From positions 1 through 60,467 of the forward strand of contig CAYNEM010000016.1 in assembly GCA_964396265.1 (NCBI GenBank): a DNA stretch of 60,467 nucleotides, read 5' to 3'. The translations under genes were made by a program, and so were the position numbers. Under the pieces are notes generated by a model. The model saw only the letters and a program-made list of their open reading frames with translations. It was not told the DNA's origin and did not search any database. Of the stretch, positions 36,114-44,625 are shown piece by piece (position 1 is the first letter of the stretch; each line of letters starts with the position of its first letter). Source of the DNA: EA-27 sp964396265 (lineage in GTDB: Archaea; Thermoplasmatota; Thermoplasmata; RBG-16-68-12; EA-27).

Positions 36114-36698
36114 ATGTTCGTCCCGGAGCGTAATCTGAAAGACCTCGTCATCTCGTACCTCCGCAAGGAGGAGCGTTCGATCAGCGCCCTCACGGTCCAG
36201 CTCAAGAAGGAGGGCTACAAGTTCCATCGGCTCTTCGTCACAGGCTACCTGAAGGCGCTCGCCGACGTGGGCCTCCTGCGGGAGAAGGAGATTCCGCCTG
36301 CGAAAGTGTACTCGACCAACGTCCACCGGGAGAAGAACATGTACGAGGCCATCGGGGAGAAGTGCCGACAGATCGATACGGACGAACGCGCGCGGGCGCG
36401 GCTCGCACTAGCCGTCCTCCAGAAGCTGTTCCGACGCCCCGTCTTCTACCGCGAGCTCAAAGAATGCGGCTACGACATCACGCCCGAGGCGGTGGTGGCC
36501 GCCCGCGAGGAAAAGGACGAAGCGCTCCGCGCCTTCCGAAAGATGGGCATCGCAATCCCCACGAACGAGCCCGCGTACTACGTGGAGGATCGTCGGAACG
36601 ATGTCCGGGACGCGATCGTCGCTGACCTGCTCACGGACCGGTACGGGTTGCGAGACCTGGTGCTGGGCACGAAGCAGCAGCGGCTCGCGGGCGAATGA
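36114..36698 (+). CDS. Winged-helix DNA-binding protein, Thermoplasmata-type
   Basis: 194 residues. The ATG at 36114 is chosen for the strong GGGGAGG site four to five bases upstream; the open frame extends 18 codons earlier without one. Residues 1-65 form a winged-helix-like domain (LVISYLRKEERSISALTVQLKKEG...GYLKALADVGLLREKEI), and a second helical domain (FYRELKECGYDITPEAV) looks like another HTH. Probably a transcription factor; target unknown. No ligand domain is seen. It converges on the SRP RNA gene 15 bases away. Confidence 0.75.
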   Translation: MFVPERNLKDLVISYLRKEERSISALTVQLKKEGYKFHRLFVTGYLKALADVGLLREKEIPPAKVYSTNVHREKNMYEAIGEKCRQIDTDERARARLALAVLQKLFRRPVFYRELKECGYDITPEAVVAAREEKDEALRAFRKMGIAIPTNEPAYYVEDRRNDVRDAIVADLLTDRYGLRDLVLGTKQQRLAGE

Positions 36699-36712
36699 TC
36701 GTCCCGCGAAGT

Positions 36713-37024
36713 GCCAGGCCGCTCCGATGGTCGCCCAGCTCCGACGGCAGCGACCCGAGGACCTCCTCGGCCCCGCGCCCCCGCGAGCGTTGGTAGTCCG
36801 CGGTTTGGGCTGCTCACTTCCGTGCCTGACCCGTTACCCGCGGTTAGGGTACGGACCCCAACCCTCCGGCTGGTTCCCGTGCCGCCTCCAGCCCCGCAGG
36901 ACGAGGCCTCACTGTCGGCCATCGGACTGCCGCCGGACTGATGGCGCCGCTCTCGGCGTCGGCCCCGGTAAGGACGATTCTCCGGGATTCACAGGGGACG
37001 CCCAACCCCCCGCCCGAGCCTAGC
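36713..37024 (-). ncRNA. ffs: Signal recognition particle 7S RNA
   Basis: About 312 bases, the usual length of archaeal SRP RNA, which scaffolds SRP19 and SRP54 for protein targeting. The helix 8 signature is unmistakable on the minus strand at 36808-36831: GGUCAGG, CGGAAG loop, AGCAGCC. The ends pair as helix 1: GCUAGGCU at 37024-37017 with GGCCUGGC at 36720-36713. The 5' part also has the archaeal GGGGGGUUGGGCGUCCCCUG stretch. A TATA box about 25 bases upstream supports the 5' end. Short open frames drawn across this stretch are chance. Confidence 0.92.
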
Positions 37025-37044
37025 GTGTTCGCATCCGTCGTGCT

Positions 37045-37054
37045 CTATTTAAAG
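37045..37054 (-). promoter_or_regulatory. SRP RNA promoter overlapping a stop codon
   Basis: Read on the minus strand, CTTTAAATAG is a good archaeal TATA box centred about 25 bases before the SRP RNA 5' end. Its last three bases are the TAG stop of the surface protein gene at 37045-39501, so promoter and coding end share sequence. Confidence 0.75.
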
Positions 37055-39501
37055 ATTGGCGGCTGGGTTCGAGGGCGGCGTCGCCGGCGTTTCACGAACA
37101 TGATCGTGAACGTGGCGGCGACGGCAACGGCATGCACGGGGAACTCCGGGAGGATGATGTGTCCCCAGGTGTCCGGCTCGAAGTCGCTGATGAACAAGCT
37201 CCCCCATCCATACGCACAACAGGAGTCGTCCCAGACGATGATCGCGAAGCCAGCCACGGCGTTCGCGGAAGGATTCAGGTCGCCCCACACGTCGCTCCAA
37301 CGGATCCGGAACTCGTACCTCTCTGTTCCGTTGTTGAAGCTCCCCGCGGCAGCGTCGAGCGGGTCGCACGTCCCCGTGCAGTCAACCCATCCGCCCCCGT
37401 CCCCCATGAGCCATCCGAGGAACGTGTCGTTCGAGAAGGTGTAGAAGAGGCGGTCGTCCACCTGGGGCGCCGATCCGCCATCGTGTTTCATGTCGAACAT
37501 GATCTCCGCGAAGTCGAAGAAGTCAGGGGTCGTGTCGGAGAGGACGATGATGCAGAGGAACAGGAAGCGCGGGGCGAAGCGCGTGCCGATGGCGAAAACC
37601 AAATCCGCGGTCCCTCCGAACGCGGCACCCGCGTACTCCGTGGGGTACGTGGGACACAGGCCGTCGACGATCGGGGGATTCGCGAGGGGCGGCGCCAGGG
37701 TATTGTCCGAGAAGAATCCGTGGGTGGGCTCGCCGCCGGGGCTCTCGCCGCGGGTCCCTCGAAGGCCGAGGGGAAGGTCCGTCACGTCCCCCTGACGGGA
37801 CCAATCGGACATCGCAAACACGACGCGAGGGTTGCTCGTGGTCCCCAGGAACGCGATCGCCACAGACGCCTCGAGCTCGCCGCCGACGAAAGCGACGGCG
37901 AACGTGGTAGCGCGCGGAGTCCAACGCCAGTTCGTTGCGTTCCACTCGTAGGACTGCGAAGCGATGATACGGCCGAGGCGACCTCGCAACTCGAGAAGCC
38001 GATCCGCCAACAGTCCCGCGACAGGTTGACCGGTCGGCACCTGGTCGTCCGTGTCCACGAAGATGCGGAGGACGTCCTCGCCCGCGATTCGTGGCGCCGG
38101 CAGCACCGTGGCGTTCAGGGGGGGACCTGCCGACAGGCCCGGCCTCTGGCGTTGTTCCGGGAGGAACGCGCCGGCGAATACGGGCCCCTCCGTGCGCAGA
38201 TAGAAGAACGCATCAACGCTGATGGCCGTGTCGGTCCCAAGGATGTCCACGCTGGGTGGGAGCGGGTCATCCGCGTCCGGGGCAGGTGCGGACCAGTCCG
38301 CGAACACGCCGTCCACGACCTTGCCCGCCGGGAGGGATCCCACGTACGCCCGGGCGCCGTCCCCCGACAGTGTTGCCCGCACGGGGGCCGCATCGACGGT
38401 CGCTGCGCTGATTCGATCGACGTGCACGGTGAGGAAGGTGCCTCCGGGCAGGGTTCCGGGGTCGACGGAGATTCTCTCGACGCGTTCCCCGCCGGCGGGG
38501 ATCGTGAACGGGAACGTCGGCATCGCGACCGTCCCACCGCCGATGAGATCCACGGCGAACCCGGCGACCGTCACTGCCGCCCCCAGGGCCCGGAATCGCA
38601 CTTCGACGAGCATCGTAGGGCCCAGAAGGGTCGTCGCGAGGGGCCTCTGTTCGACGAGGAGGGCGCCGACGGAGCGGCCGACGATCGCGCCGACGTCCGT
38701 AGCGTTTTCCGCGCTCGCGGCCACGACGAGTCGCACGTCCCGGGTCGGCGCGAGATCGATGTAGGCGCCGCTGAGCTCGAGCTCGAACTCGCTTCCGCCG
38801 ACCGCCGCACTGATCGCGCCGAGGTTCTGCAGGGCGGTGGCGTTGTCCGGGTCCGCGCCCGTCGCCTCGCGGAGGATCGCGCCCTTGAGTTGTCCGTCCC
38901 ATCCGTACAGTTCTGCAAGGAAGTTCGCGCCGAGCAGGGGCGTCGCGTAGGCGGGCGCTCCGGGATCGTCCTGGTCGACGACGACGAAGATGCTCGACGC
39001 GTCGGGGCCGGAGAACAGGGGCGCACGCGTCCGACCGTAGACGAACCATCGGTCCGCCGTCGGATGTACCGCGTACGACACGAGGTCCGCATGGGGCGGA
39101 CTCGTGTCCTGCCCGTCCGGGTACTGGACGACCGAGGTCCATTCCGAGAAGTCGCCATCAATCGCGAAGGGGGAACGACTCGGGATGGGGGCTCCGAGGA
39201 ACGCGCCGAGCGTGACGATGACGCCCAGGGAAGCCGCAAGGAAGACGGCGGAGCGTCGCAGATCGCGGGAGGTGACGAGGCCGAACGGGTTCCGACGCAA
39301 AGGCAGGCCGTTGACGTATCCGGTCCCGTTGATCCGGCCCCCGCGGCCGTTCACGAGCCCGTTGACCCGACCGTCGTTCGGCTTACTCCCGATCGCGCCG
39401 ACGGGGCCGCCCCGCGGCCCGCTCCGGTCGACCGGTGTCGAGGAGAGACCACGCTCACGAAAGGTCGGTCGGTCGACGGCCGCGTCCCGAGGCGTCGCCA
39501 T
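37045..39501 (-). CDS. Surface protein with NG-repeat N-terminus and PEF-like C-terminal sorting signal
   Basis: 818 residues. The ATG at 39501 follows the upstream stop after one base, so the two genes are coupled. The N-terminal ~75 residues are cytosolic and carry NG repeats (RVNGLVNGRG, RINGTGYVNG); then comes a membrane helix (AVFLAASLGVIVTLGAFLG). The long outside part has CBM9/DOMON-like domains (FAIDGDFSEW, VVDGVFADW) and acidic, probably metal-binding, loops. It ends LPEFPVHAVAVAATF, a short helix, then a run of five arginines, matching the PEF-CTERM pattern processed by archaeosortase in other archaea; no archaeosortase gene is in the window. Function unknown; polysaccharide or surface binding is a guess. 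Confidence 0.83.
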   Translation of the reverse strand: MATPRDAAVDRPTFRERGLSSTPVDRSGPRGGPVGAIGSKPNDGRVNGLVNGRGGRINGTGYVNGLPLRRNPFGLVTSRDLRRSAVFLAASLGVIVTLGAFLGAPIPSRSPFAIDGDFSEWTSVVQYPDGQDTSPPHADLVSYAVHPTADRWFVYGRTRAPLFSGPDASSIFVVVDQDDPGAPAYATPLLGANFLAELYGWDGQLKGAILREATGADPDNATALQNLGAISAAVGGSEFELELSGAYIDLAPTRDVRLVVAASAENATDVGAIVGRSVGALLVEQRPLATTLLGPTMLVEVRFRALGAAVTVAGFAVDLIGGGTVAMPTFPFTIPAGGERVERISVDPGTLPGGTFLTVHVDRISAATVDAAPVRATLSGDGARAYVGSLPAGKVVDGVFADWSAPAPDADDPLPPSVDILGTDTAISVDAFFYLRTEGPVFAGAFLPEQRQRPGLSAGPPLNATVLPAPRIAGEDVLRIFVDTDDQVPTGQPVAGLLADRLLELRGRLGRIIASQSYEWNATNWRWTPRATTFAVAFVGGELEASVAIAFLGTTSNPRVVFAMSDWSRQGDVTDLPLGLRGTRGESPGGEPTHGFFSDNTLAPPLANPPIVDGLCPTYPTEYAGAAFGGTADLVFAIGTRFAPRFLFLCIIVLSDTTPDFFDFAEIMFDMKHDGGSAPQVDDRLFYTFSNDTFLGWLMGDGGGWVDCTGTCDPLDAAAGSFNNGTERYEFRIRWSDVWGDLNPSANAVAGFAIIVWDDSCCAYGWGSLFISDFEPDTWGHIILPEFPVHAVAVAATFTIMFVKRRRRRPRTQPPIFK

Positions 39502-39502
39502 C

Positions 39503-40627
39503 TCATCCCTCGGCCGCCGGGGGGGATCGGACGACACCTCCCCGCAGGCTGAACCCGATCGCGCCGAGTCCGGCCATGAGAAGCATCACCCCCCCGACGG
39601 CGAAGGCGGCGTTGATCGTGCCGAACGTCGCGAAGTTCTGCCCGAACCACGGGACGCGGAAGACATCGTGCAGCAGCGAGCCGAAGATGAGGCCGAATCC
39701 TCCGATGGCTTGGAGCGCAATCCCGCCGTAGAGAATCCAACGGTCCCGTCGGAGCCGGGCGGTCATGTCCGGCGGCGAGGTCAGGTCCCCCGAGGATGAT
39801 ACCGCTTGGGGGGTCTCTTCCAGCACCAACTCCGAATCCCCTTCGGACGCGAGGAAGAGTTCGGGTGCGGACACGGACTCCGAGGAAGTGATCTCCAAGG
39901 ACGGCTCCAGCGGCAGCTCCGCGGTCTCCGAGGATTGAGCGGGGGGAATCTCCTCCGGCTGAGGAGCCAGGGACGGTTCATCGTCTCGGGTCTCCGATGG
40001 ACTCTCGGGCGGGAATGCCTCCTCGGGCGACGAGACCTGCTCCGGTGCCGTCAGGTGCTCGGGAGGGGGGACCGTTTCTCCCTGCGCGATGGCCTCTTGA
40101 AGGCGCAGGGCCTCCGTCAGAGACACGCCGGCGAGGAGATCGATGTCGTCCGCCGCCGCCCCCTGGAACGTGCGAAGGCTCCCGAACAGGGAGGCCAAGG
40201 CTTCGGCCGCATGCCGGCTGATCCCCAGCGAGAGGAGGAACAGCAGGAGTCCGCGTCGGGCGATTGCCCGTTCGGACGGCGAATCCGGCTGGTTGCCCGC
40301 GGCGAGGTCCTTCAGTTCCTGGTATCGGAGAAGGCGCGCGGCGAGCTCGCTCTTCTTCCCGGAGTTCCTGAGCCCGTGCGAACGGCTCAACCGCTCGAGG
40401 TCACGCTTCAAGGCACCCTTGATGAGCTCGGGATCCAGGGGGGGCAGGGGCTTCGCGTCCGGGACCGGCCTGACGCTTCCGGCGAGTTCGACGTAGATCC
40501 CGCACGTGGGGCAGAAGCCCTCGGGGAGTGTGGGCTCGAACGCGAGAGCTCCCCCGCAGTTGGGACACTCGTTCGGGGCAAGGGCCGCGCTGCTGGGGGC
40601 GGGGCCGCGCGCTTTACGGCCACCCAT
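39503..40627 (-). CDS. Zinc-ribbon, SAP and HhH protein with two membrane helices
   Basis: 374 residues, an unusual fusion. Residues ~20-45 form a zinc ribbon (CPNCGG...CPTC); ~68-105 look like a SAP motif (LIKGALKRDLERLSRSHGL, then SGKKSELAARLLRY), a DNA-binding helix pair; ~130-180 look like helix-hairpin-helix (GISRHAAEALASLFGSL). A ~110-residue Glu/Ser/Pro-rich linker leads to two membrane helices (WILYGGIALQAIGGFGLIFG and FAVGGVMLLMAGLGAIGF). This suggests a protein tethering DNA to the membrane, which is inference. It is coupled to the PEF-tailed surface gene. Confidence 0.75.
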   Translation of the reverse strand: MGGRKARGPAPSSAALAPNECPNCGGALAFEPTLPEGFCPTCGIYVELAGSVRPVPDAKPLPPLDPELIKGALKRDLERLSRSHGLRNSGKKSELAARLLRYQELKDLAAGNQPDSPSERAIARRGLLLFLLSLGISRHAAEALASLFGSLRTFQGAAADDIDLLAGVSLTEALRLQEAIAQGETVPPPEHLTAPEQVSSPEEAFPPESPSETRDDEPSLAPQPEEIPPAQSSETAELPLEPSLEITSSESVSAPELFLASEGDSELVLEETPQAVSSSGDLTSPPDMTARLRRDRWILYGGIALQAIGGFGLIFGSLLHDVFRVPWFGQNFATFGTINAAFAVGGVMLLMAGLGAIGFSLRGGVVRSPPAAEG

Positions 40628-40789
40628 GGAATCGTTTCGGCTCTCGTGGGTCGCTACTTAAACGCGTCGCGGTGGATGTCGGGGTTGATAACGCGGCGCG
40701 CCCACGGCGCCCGTTCGCGATAACGTTAAAACCGCCGTCCGCATAGCAGGCCCCATCAGGGACCCGGACGTCGTTCCCATGAGGATTCC

Positions 40790-41812
40790 TTGAGCGACAA
40801 GGAACGGGATACGTGGATCATCAAGTGCCCGAAGTGCGGCCGCATCTCGGAGGCGTGCGAGCACGTCTCGAAGGAGGACGTGGAGCGCGTCGTCCACCTG
40901 TTGAAGGCCGGCGTCGAGGTGTACGAGAGCGAGGAGGACCTCGACGAGGAGGGTCCGCCCGCGGCGGAGCGCGGCCATCTGTACCAGCTCCTCGAGCCGA
41001 AGGTCGCCCTCGACGAAGTCATCCTCTCCACCGCCACCCGCCGGGCGATTGACGATGCGCTCCTCGAAGTCCGCCACAAGAACCTCCTGTTCCGGCGGTG
41101 GGGCCTCGAGAAGATCGTCCGGAAGAAGAAGGGCCTCGCCCTCCTGTTCGCCGGGCCTCCGGGGACGGGAAAGACCATGACGGCGGAGGCGATGGCGAAG
41201 GAGGTCGGCAAGCCCCTCCTGGTCGTGAACTACGCGCAGCTCGAGAACATGTGGGTCGGGGAGACGGAGAAGAACATCGAGGCCGTCTTCAAGGCGGCAG
41301 AGGCGAAGGACGCGGTCCTGTTCTTCGACGAGGCGGACGCGGTGTTCCACCGGCGGGGGATGACGTCGGCGCCGTGGACGAACCGCGACGTGAACGTCCT
41401 GCTCCACCACCTCGAGAACGCGGGGGGCATCGTGATCCTCGCGACGAACATGGGGAAGGTGCTGGACCGCGCGCTCGACCGGCGGATCGACATCGCGGTC
41501 GAGTTCGGGATGCCGGACGCGGACATGCGCCGCAGGATCTTCGAGCGGCTCCTGCCGCCAAAGGCGCCGGTCGCGAAGGACATCGACTTCGCCGCCCTCG
41601 CGAAGAAGTACGCGCTTTCCGGCGGTTCCCTCCTTAACGTCGTGCGACAGGCGATGCGGAACTCGCTGCGTCGCGGCCGCCGCCACAGGATCACGATGGA
41701 GGATTTCGTGAAGGCCGCCGAGGCGGAGATGGCGAAGTCCGACATGCGGCGCGCGGACCACATGGGCGAGTGGAAGGTCGACCAACGGCACAAGGTCGGC
41801 GGCTACGGTTGA
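40790..41812 (+). CDS. AAA family ATPase with N-terminal zinc motif
   Basis: 340 residues with one AAA domain: Walker A GPPGTGKT, Walker B VLFFDEADAVF, sensor 1 ATNM, arginine-finger region (DRALDRRID), and the helical lid. The N-terminus has CPKCGRISEACEH, a small zinc motif perhaps for substrate contact. The fold is close to Cdc48/FtsH-type AAA proteins, but without a protease or second AAA domain, so it may be an unfoldase or remodeller. I start at TTG 40790, which has GAGGA five bases upstream; the ATG at 40779 opens a five-codon dead frame. Confidence 0.87.
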   Translation: MSDKERDTWIIKCPKCGRISEACEHVSKEDVERVVHLLKAGVEVYESEEDLDEEGPPAAERGHLYQLLEPKVALDEVILSTATRRAIDDALLEVRHKNLLFRRWGLEKIVRKKKGLALLFAGPPGTGKTMTAEAMAKEVGKPLLVVNYAQLENMWVGETEKNIEAVFKAAEAKDAVLFFDEADAVFHRRGMTSAPWTNRDVNVLLHHLENAGGIVILATNMGKVLDRALDRRIDIAVEFGMPDADMRRRIFERLLPPKAPVAKDIDFAALAKKYALSGGSLLNVVRQAMRNSLRRGRRHRITMEDFVKAAEAEMAKSDMRRADHMGEWKVDQRHKVGGYG

Positions 41813-41820
41813 GATTGCGA

Positions 41821-42990
41821 CTACGGTGCGTATAGCAGGTCTCGTTGCCGGACTCGCCCGCCCAAGGCTTTGTGGATTCGCGCGGAGTGAGCGGGGATAA
41901 GGCCCGACTCTACGCCCCAGCGCGCAATCCCTCGCTCGAGATTCCGGAGTTTCAAAGCGTCGGACTTGGCAGCGGTCAACCGGACGTACCATCCCGCGGG
42001 ACTGCCCTCGCCCCCGCTTGTGTATGCGAGTTCGAGGCGGGCCCCGGGAGACCGGAGCGAATAGACTCGATGGCGTTCGACCAGCGGCCAGGATGGATCA
42101 ACGAATCTGTCGGCTCTTGCCAAGAGGCTCAGGGCGGAGTGAAATGAAGGGAGGATTTGGTCCTCACGGGCTTTGTCAAGCCAAAGGATGGCTGTGAAGC
42201 GGTTCGCTTCCAGTCCGCGCCAGCCCAGTATAGAACTTGCTGCAACGCACGCGACAGCGAGAAGCACGGCCAGTCCGGCGATGCTCCCGAACACGAAAAT
42301 CGTCGTGTAGGAACTTGACGCGGAGAGGATGAAAGTGACTGCCCCGAGAGCGATGGAAAGAACGAGTACCGCCACGCCTGTTCTTAGGAGGTCTCGGTGC
42401 TGCCATAGCTCCTCGTAGCGTACCGGTTTCTGGTCGAGCGCGGCCAACACCCGAGGCAGTTCCGGATCCTGATGGAGGATCGGCACCCGCCCTTGAATGG
42501 CCTTGAGAAACGATTCGAATTCCACGTCGAGTTGCGAGATGTGCCTCACCAATCCCTCCGTCGTCCCCACCTTTACGCCCAACAGCGGCCGCCCGCCATC
42601 CGCAAAAATCCAGGCGATCTCGCGGTAGGGAACAAACCGTCGCGCGTATGGATGACCCGGCCCGACGTATCGCGAGGGGAATCGTATGCCCTCCGCAAAG
42701 GCACCCACGATCCGACCCCAGAGCAACGCGGCCAGGAAGGCCACGGTCGCAAAGATTGAGGCAGAGATGATTACCAAGAGGATTGCGCCGAAGCTCCAAT
42801 CTGCGGGAGGCCCGGAAAGGAGGATAGCTGCCAACGTCATCGTTCCGGTGAGGGCGAAGGCCAGCCGAACGACGAACCGAGCTCTCGTACCTGTACCCTC
42901 ATAGAGCAGTTCTCCCCTGTACTCCCTCACGCGGCGGACATCTCTCTTCTCTAGTTGAATGCTCTGGGTTCCGCGAGCCCACAGAATCAT
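41821..42990 (-). CDS. Membrane protein of unknown function
   Basis: 389 residues. Four membrane helices in two pairs are seen: LAFALTGTMTLAAILLSG with ILLVIISASIFATVAFLAALL, and GVAVLVLSIALGAVTFILS with IFVFGSIAGLAVLLAVACVA, separated by a ~120-residue soluble part. No known domain recognised. The ATG at 42990 overlaps the purS stop (ATGA); upstream in-frame ATGs would lie inside purS. The coding sequence seems less GC-rich than its neighbours, which may mean later acquisition. Confidence 0.75.
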   Translation of the reverse strand: MILWARGTQSIQLEKRDVRRVREYRGELLYEGTGTRARFVVRLAFALTGTMTLAAILLSGPPADWSFGAILLVIISASIFATVAFLAALLWGRIVGAFAEGIRFPSRYVGPGHPYARRFVPYREIAWIFADGGRPLLGVKVGTTEGLVRHISQLDVEFESFLKAIQGRVPILHQDPELPRVLAALDQKPVRYEELWQHRDLLRTGVAVLVLSIALGAVTFILSASSSYTTIFVFGSIAGLAVLLAVACVAASSILGWRGLEANRFTAILWLDKAREDQILPSFHSALSLLARADRFVDPSWPLVERHRVYSLRSPGARLELAYTSGGEGSPAGWYVRLTAAKSDALKLRNLERGIARWGVESGLIPAHSARIHKALGGRVRQRDLLYAP

Positions 42991-43232
42991 GATCGAACGC
43001 TGATGGCGTAGTCGTGGATCACGGGGTTCGCGAGCAGCTTCCGACACATCTCCTCGATGGCGGCGTGCGCTTTGGCGGCGTCGGGCTCTGCGAGTTGAAT
43101 CCGGAACAGTTTCGCGGAGCCGACGGACTGCACGTTCGAGAACCCGAGGAGGCGCAACGCCTTCAGGGTCGCGTCGCCCTCCGGGTCCGCAACGCCTTTC
43201 TTCAAGAAGATCTCGACGACGACGTCGACCAT
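42987..43232 (-). CDS. purS: Phosphoribosylformylglycinamidine synthase subunit PurS
   Basis: 81 residues, the normal length of PurS, the small subunit that bridges PurL and PurQ in the fourth step of purine synthesis (FGAR to FGAM). The pattern is clear: VVVEIFLKKGVADPEGDATLKALRLLGF then VQSVGSAKLFRIQL and the C-terminal CRKLLANPVIHDYAI. The ATG at 43232 is chosen by family length; a TATA element lies about 33 bases upstream. purL and purQ are not adjacent in this window. Confidence 0.93.
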   Translation of the reverse strand: MVDVVVEIFLKKGVADPEGDATLKALRLLGFSNVQSVGSAKLFRIQLAEPDAAKAHAAIEEMCRKLLANPVIHDYAISVRS

Positions 43233-43260
43233 TGCGCCCAAGCGCGCCAACTTCCGACCC

Positions 43261-43270
43261 CTAGATAAAC
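43261..43270 (-). promoter_or_regulatory. TATA box for purS
   Basis: Read on the minus strand, GTTTATCTAG lies about 33 bases before the purS ATG, giving a leader of a few bases at most. Confidence 0.55.
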
Positions 43271-43320
43271 GGTTTGGCGGCTTGGGAATGCCGGGGATAC
43301 GTTTTTCCGGAGAGCCATGA

Positions 43321-43815
43321 ATGCGCAACGTCGTGGCGGAAACCACCCTCCTGAACCTGCGCCCGACTCGGCTCATCGCCCTCAAACTCTACGTCGCTTG
43401 GGTTTTCCTGTGGATCCTGTCCGCCATCGCGTTCCTCGACCCCACGCGTTCCATCGTCGATTGGCGGCTGGGCGGCTTCCGCCTTCAGTCGTATCTTGGG
43501 GCGCTCCTCGGTCTCCTCGGCCTGGCGGCAGTCCTCTACGCGGAGTTCAGTCGGCTCACGATTCGCTATACAGTCACGGACTCGCGGATCATCCGGAAGG
43601 ACGGCATCATCCGGAGGAAGACGAACCAGATGCCGTTCAACAAGATCGAGCGTGTGGAACTCGATCAGGGGCTCATCCAACGGATGTTCAACCTCGGCGA
43701 CATCGTCCTCGACACGGGGGAGGACACGATCGTGCTTCAGTCGCTCGGGAACGTCGAGGTCGTGCAGGAAGAACTGTCCCGACAGGTCGCGGCGCACGAC
43801 CGGAAAACCCGCTAG
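43321..43815 (+). CDS. PH-like (bPH2/DUF304) membrane protein
   Basis: 164 residues. Two membrane helices (LKLYVAWVFLWILSAIAFL and GALLGLLGLAAVLYAEF) precede a bacterial-type PH domain (SRLTIRYTVTDSRIIRKDGIIRR...NKIERVELDQGLIQRMF), a signature of the YdbT/DUF304 family. The domain probably sits at the inner membrane face; the family's role is poorly known. It is divergent from purS. Confidence 0.83.
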   Translation: MRNVVAETTLLNLRPTRLIALKLYVAWVFLWILSAIAFLDPTRSIVDWRLGGFRLQSYLGALLGLLGLAAVLYAEFSRLTIRYTVTDSRIIRKDGIIRRKTNQMPFNKIERVELDQGLIQRMFNLGDIVLDTGEDTIVLQSLGNVEVVQEELSRQVAAHDRKTR

Positions 43816-43935
43816 CTTCGGAATAGCGAGAATCGCCCTTGTGACCGGCCTTCGATCAACCTCACCCGCCTCCATCCGCGACGATTGACCACCACGGCGG
43901 AAAGGTTAAGGCCAACACACACATACACACACAGC

Positions 43936-44163
43936 ATGGCCACGAAGACGATCAACTTGACTGAGGGCGCCTACACGAGGCTTCACGCGCTCAAGCGGGA
44001 GGGGGAGAGCTTCAGCGATGTGGTTGACCGCCTGACCGGGAAGTTCGCCCTCCTGGGTCTGGTCGGCATCCTCGATGACCGCACCGCCAAGAAGCTGCGG
44101 TCTGCGAAGCAGGACTTCGGGAAGCGGCTCCGTGCGGGCATCGACGGCAAAGGGCAGGGGTGA
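43936..44163 (+). CDS. vapB: VapB-type antitoxin (DUF217-like)
   Basis: 75 residues. The start (MATKTINLTEGAYTRLHALK) followed by EGESFSDVVDRLTG is the archaeal VapB/DUF217 pattern: a short DNA-binding strand-helix-helix part and a toxin-wrapping tail. It should bind and neutralise the PIN toxin encoded directly downstream and repress the pair's promoter. A GGAAAGGTTAAGG element near 43900 may be its promoter. An ACACAC-rich run lies at about 43916-43934, just before the ATG. Confidence 0.83.
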   Translation: MATKTINLTEGAYTRLHALKREGESFSDVVDRLTGKFALLGLVGILDDRTAKKLRSAKQDFGKRLRAGIDGKGQG

Positions 44164-44172
44164 GGTGAGACG

Positions 44173-44565
44173 GTTGTCCTCGACACGGATTTCCTGATCG
44201 ACTTGATGCGGGGAGACGTGCGCGCGGAGGCCCTTCTCCAGTCGCTTCTGGAGAGCCCCGATCCCCTGGGCATCAGCCCGATCACGGTCATGCAGCTCTA
44301 CCATGGGGTCGCACGGGTGTCGGTCCCTGAGGCCGAGGCGGAGCGGATCGAGCGGGCGCTGAAAGGGGTCGCCACCTACGACTTCACTCGGGACATTGCC
44401 GTCCACGCAGGTCGGCTGGACGGGGAACTGGCGACCCGCGGTGAGACCCTCGATCCCGGGGACGTCATCATCGGCGCCACGGCCTTGCATCGGAGCGAGC
44501 CGGTCGTTACCCGCAACACCCGCGACTTCTCCCGTCTGAGGGGTCTTCGCATTATCACGTACTAG
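44173..44565 (+). CDS. vapC: VapC-type PIN toxin with no normal start codon
   Basis: About 130 residues of PIN-domain RNase. Active-site residues are visible: Asp in VLDTDFLIDL, Glu in AERIERAL, Asp in LDPGDVIIGATAL and the TRNTRDF end. The conserved first Asp codon is at 44182, but no ATG, GTG or TTG lies between the antitoxin stop (44161-44163, same frame) and it. The first usual starts, TTG 44203 and ATG 44206, would remove that Asp. I mark the coding homology from 44173. Either an unusual start (ACG or GTT) is used, or a small insertion after the GTG at 44165 has broken the gene. Confidence 0.75.
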   Translation, partial: VVLDTDFLIDLMRGDVRAEALLQSLLESPDPLGISPITVMQLYHGVARVSVPEAEAERIERALKGVATYDFTRDIAVHAGRLDGELATRGETLDPGDVIIGATALHRSEPVVTRNTRDFSRLRGLRIITY

Positions 44566-44625
44566 CCGTCGACCAAGAATCCCCCGGGATGATACCATGG
44601 GCACCGGCCCGCGGCGTCGCGTTGA

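Noticed and set aside
36711..36941. Short open frames between the winged-helix and PEF-tailed genes
   Set aside because: This stretch is SRP RNA on the minus strand; helix 8 and terminal helix 1 explain it.
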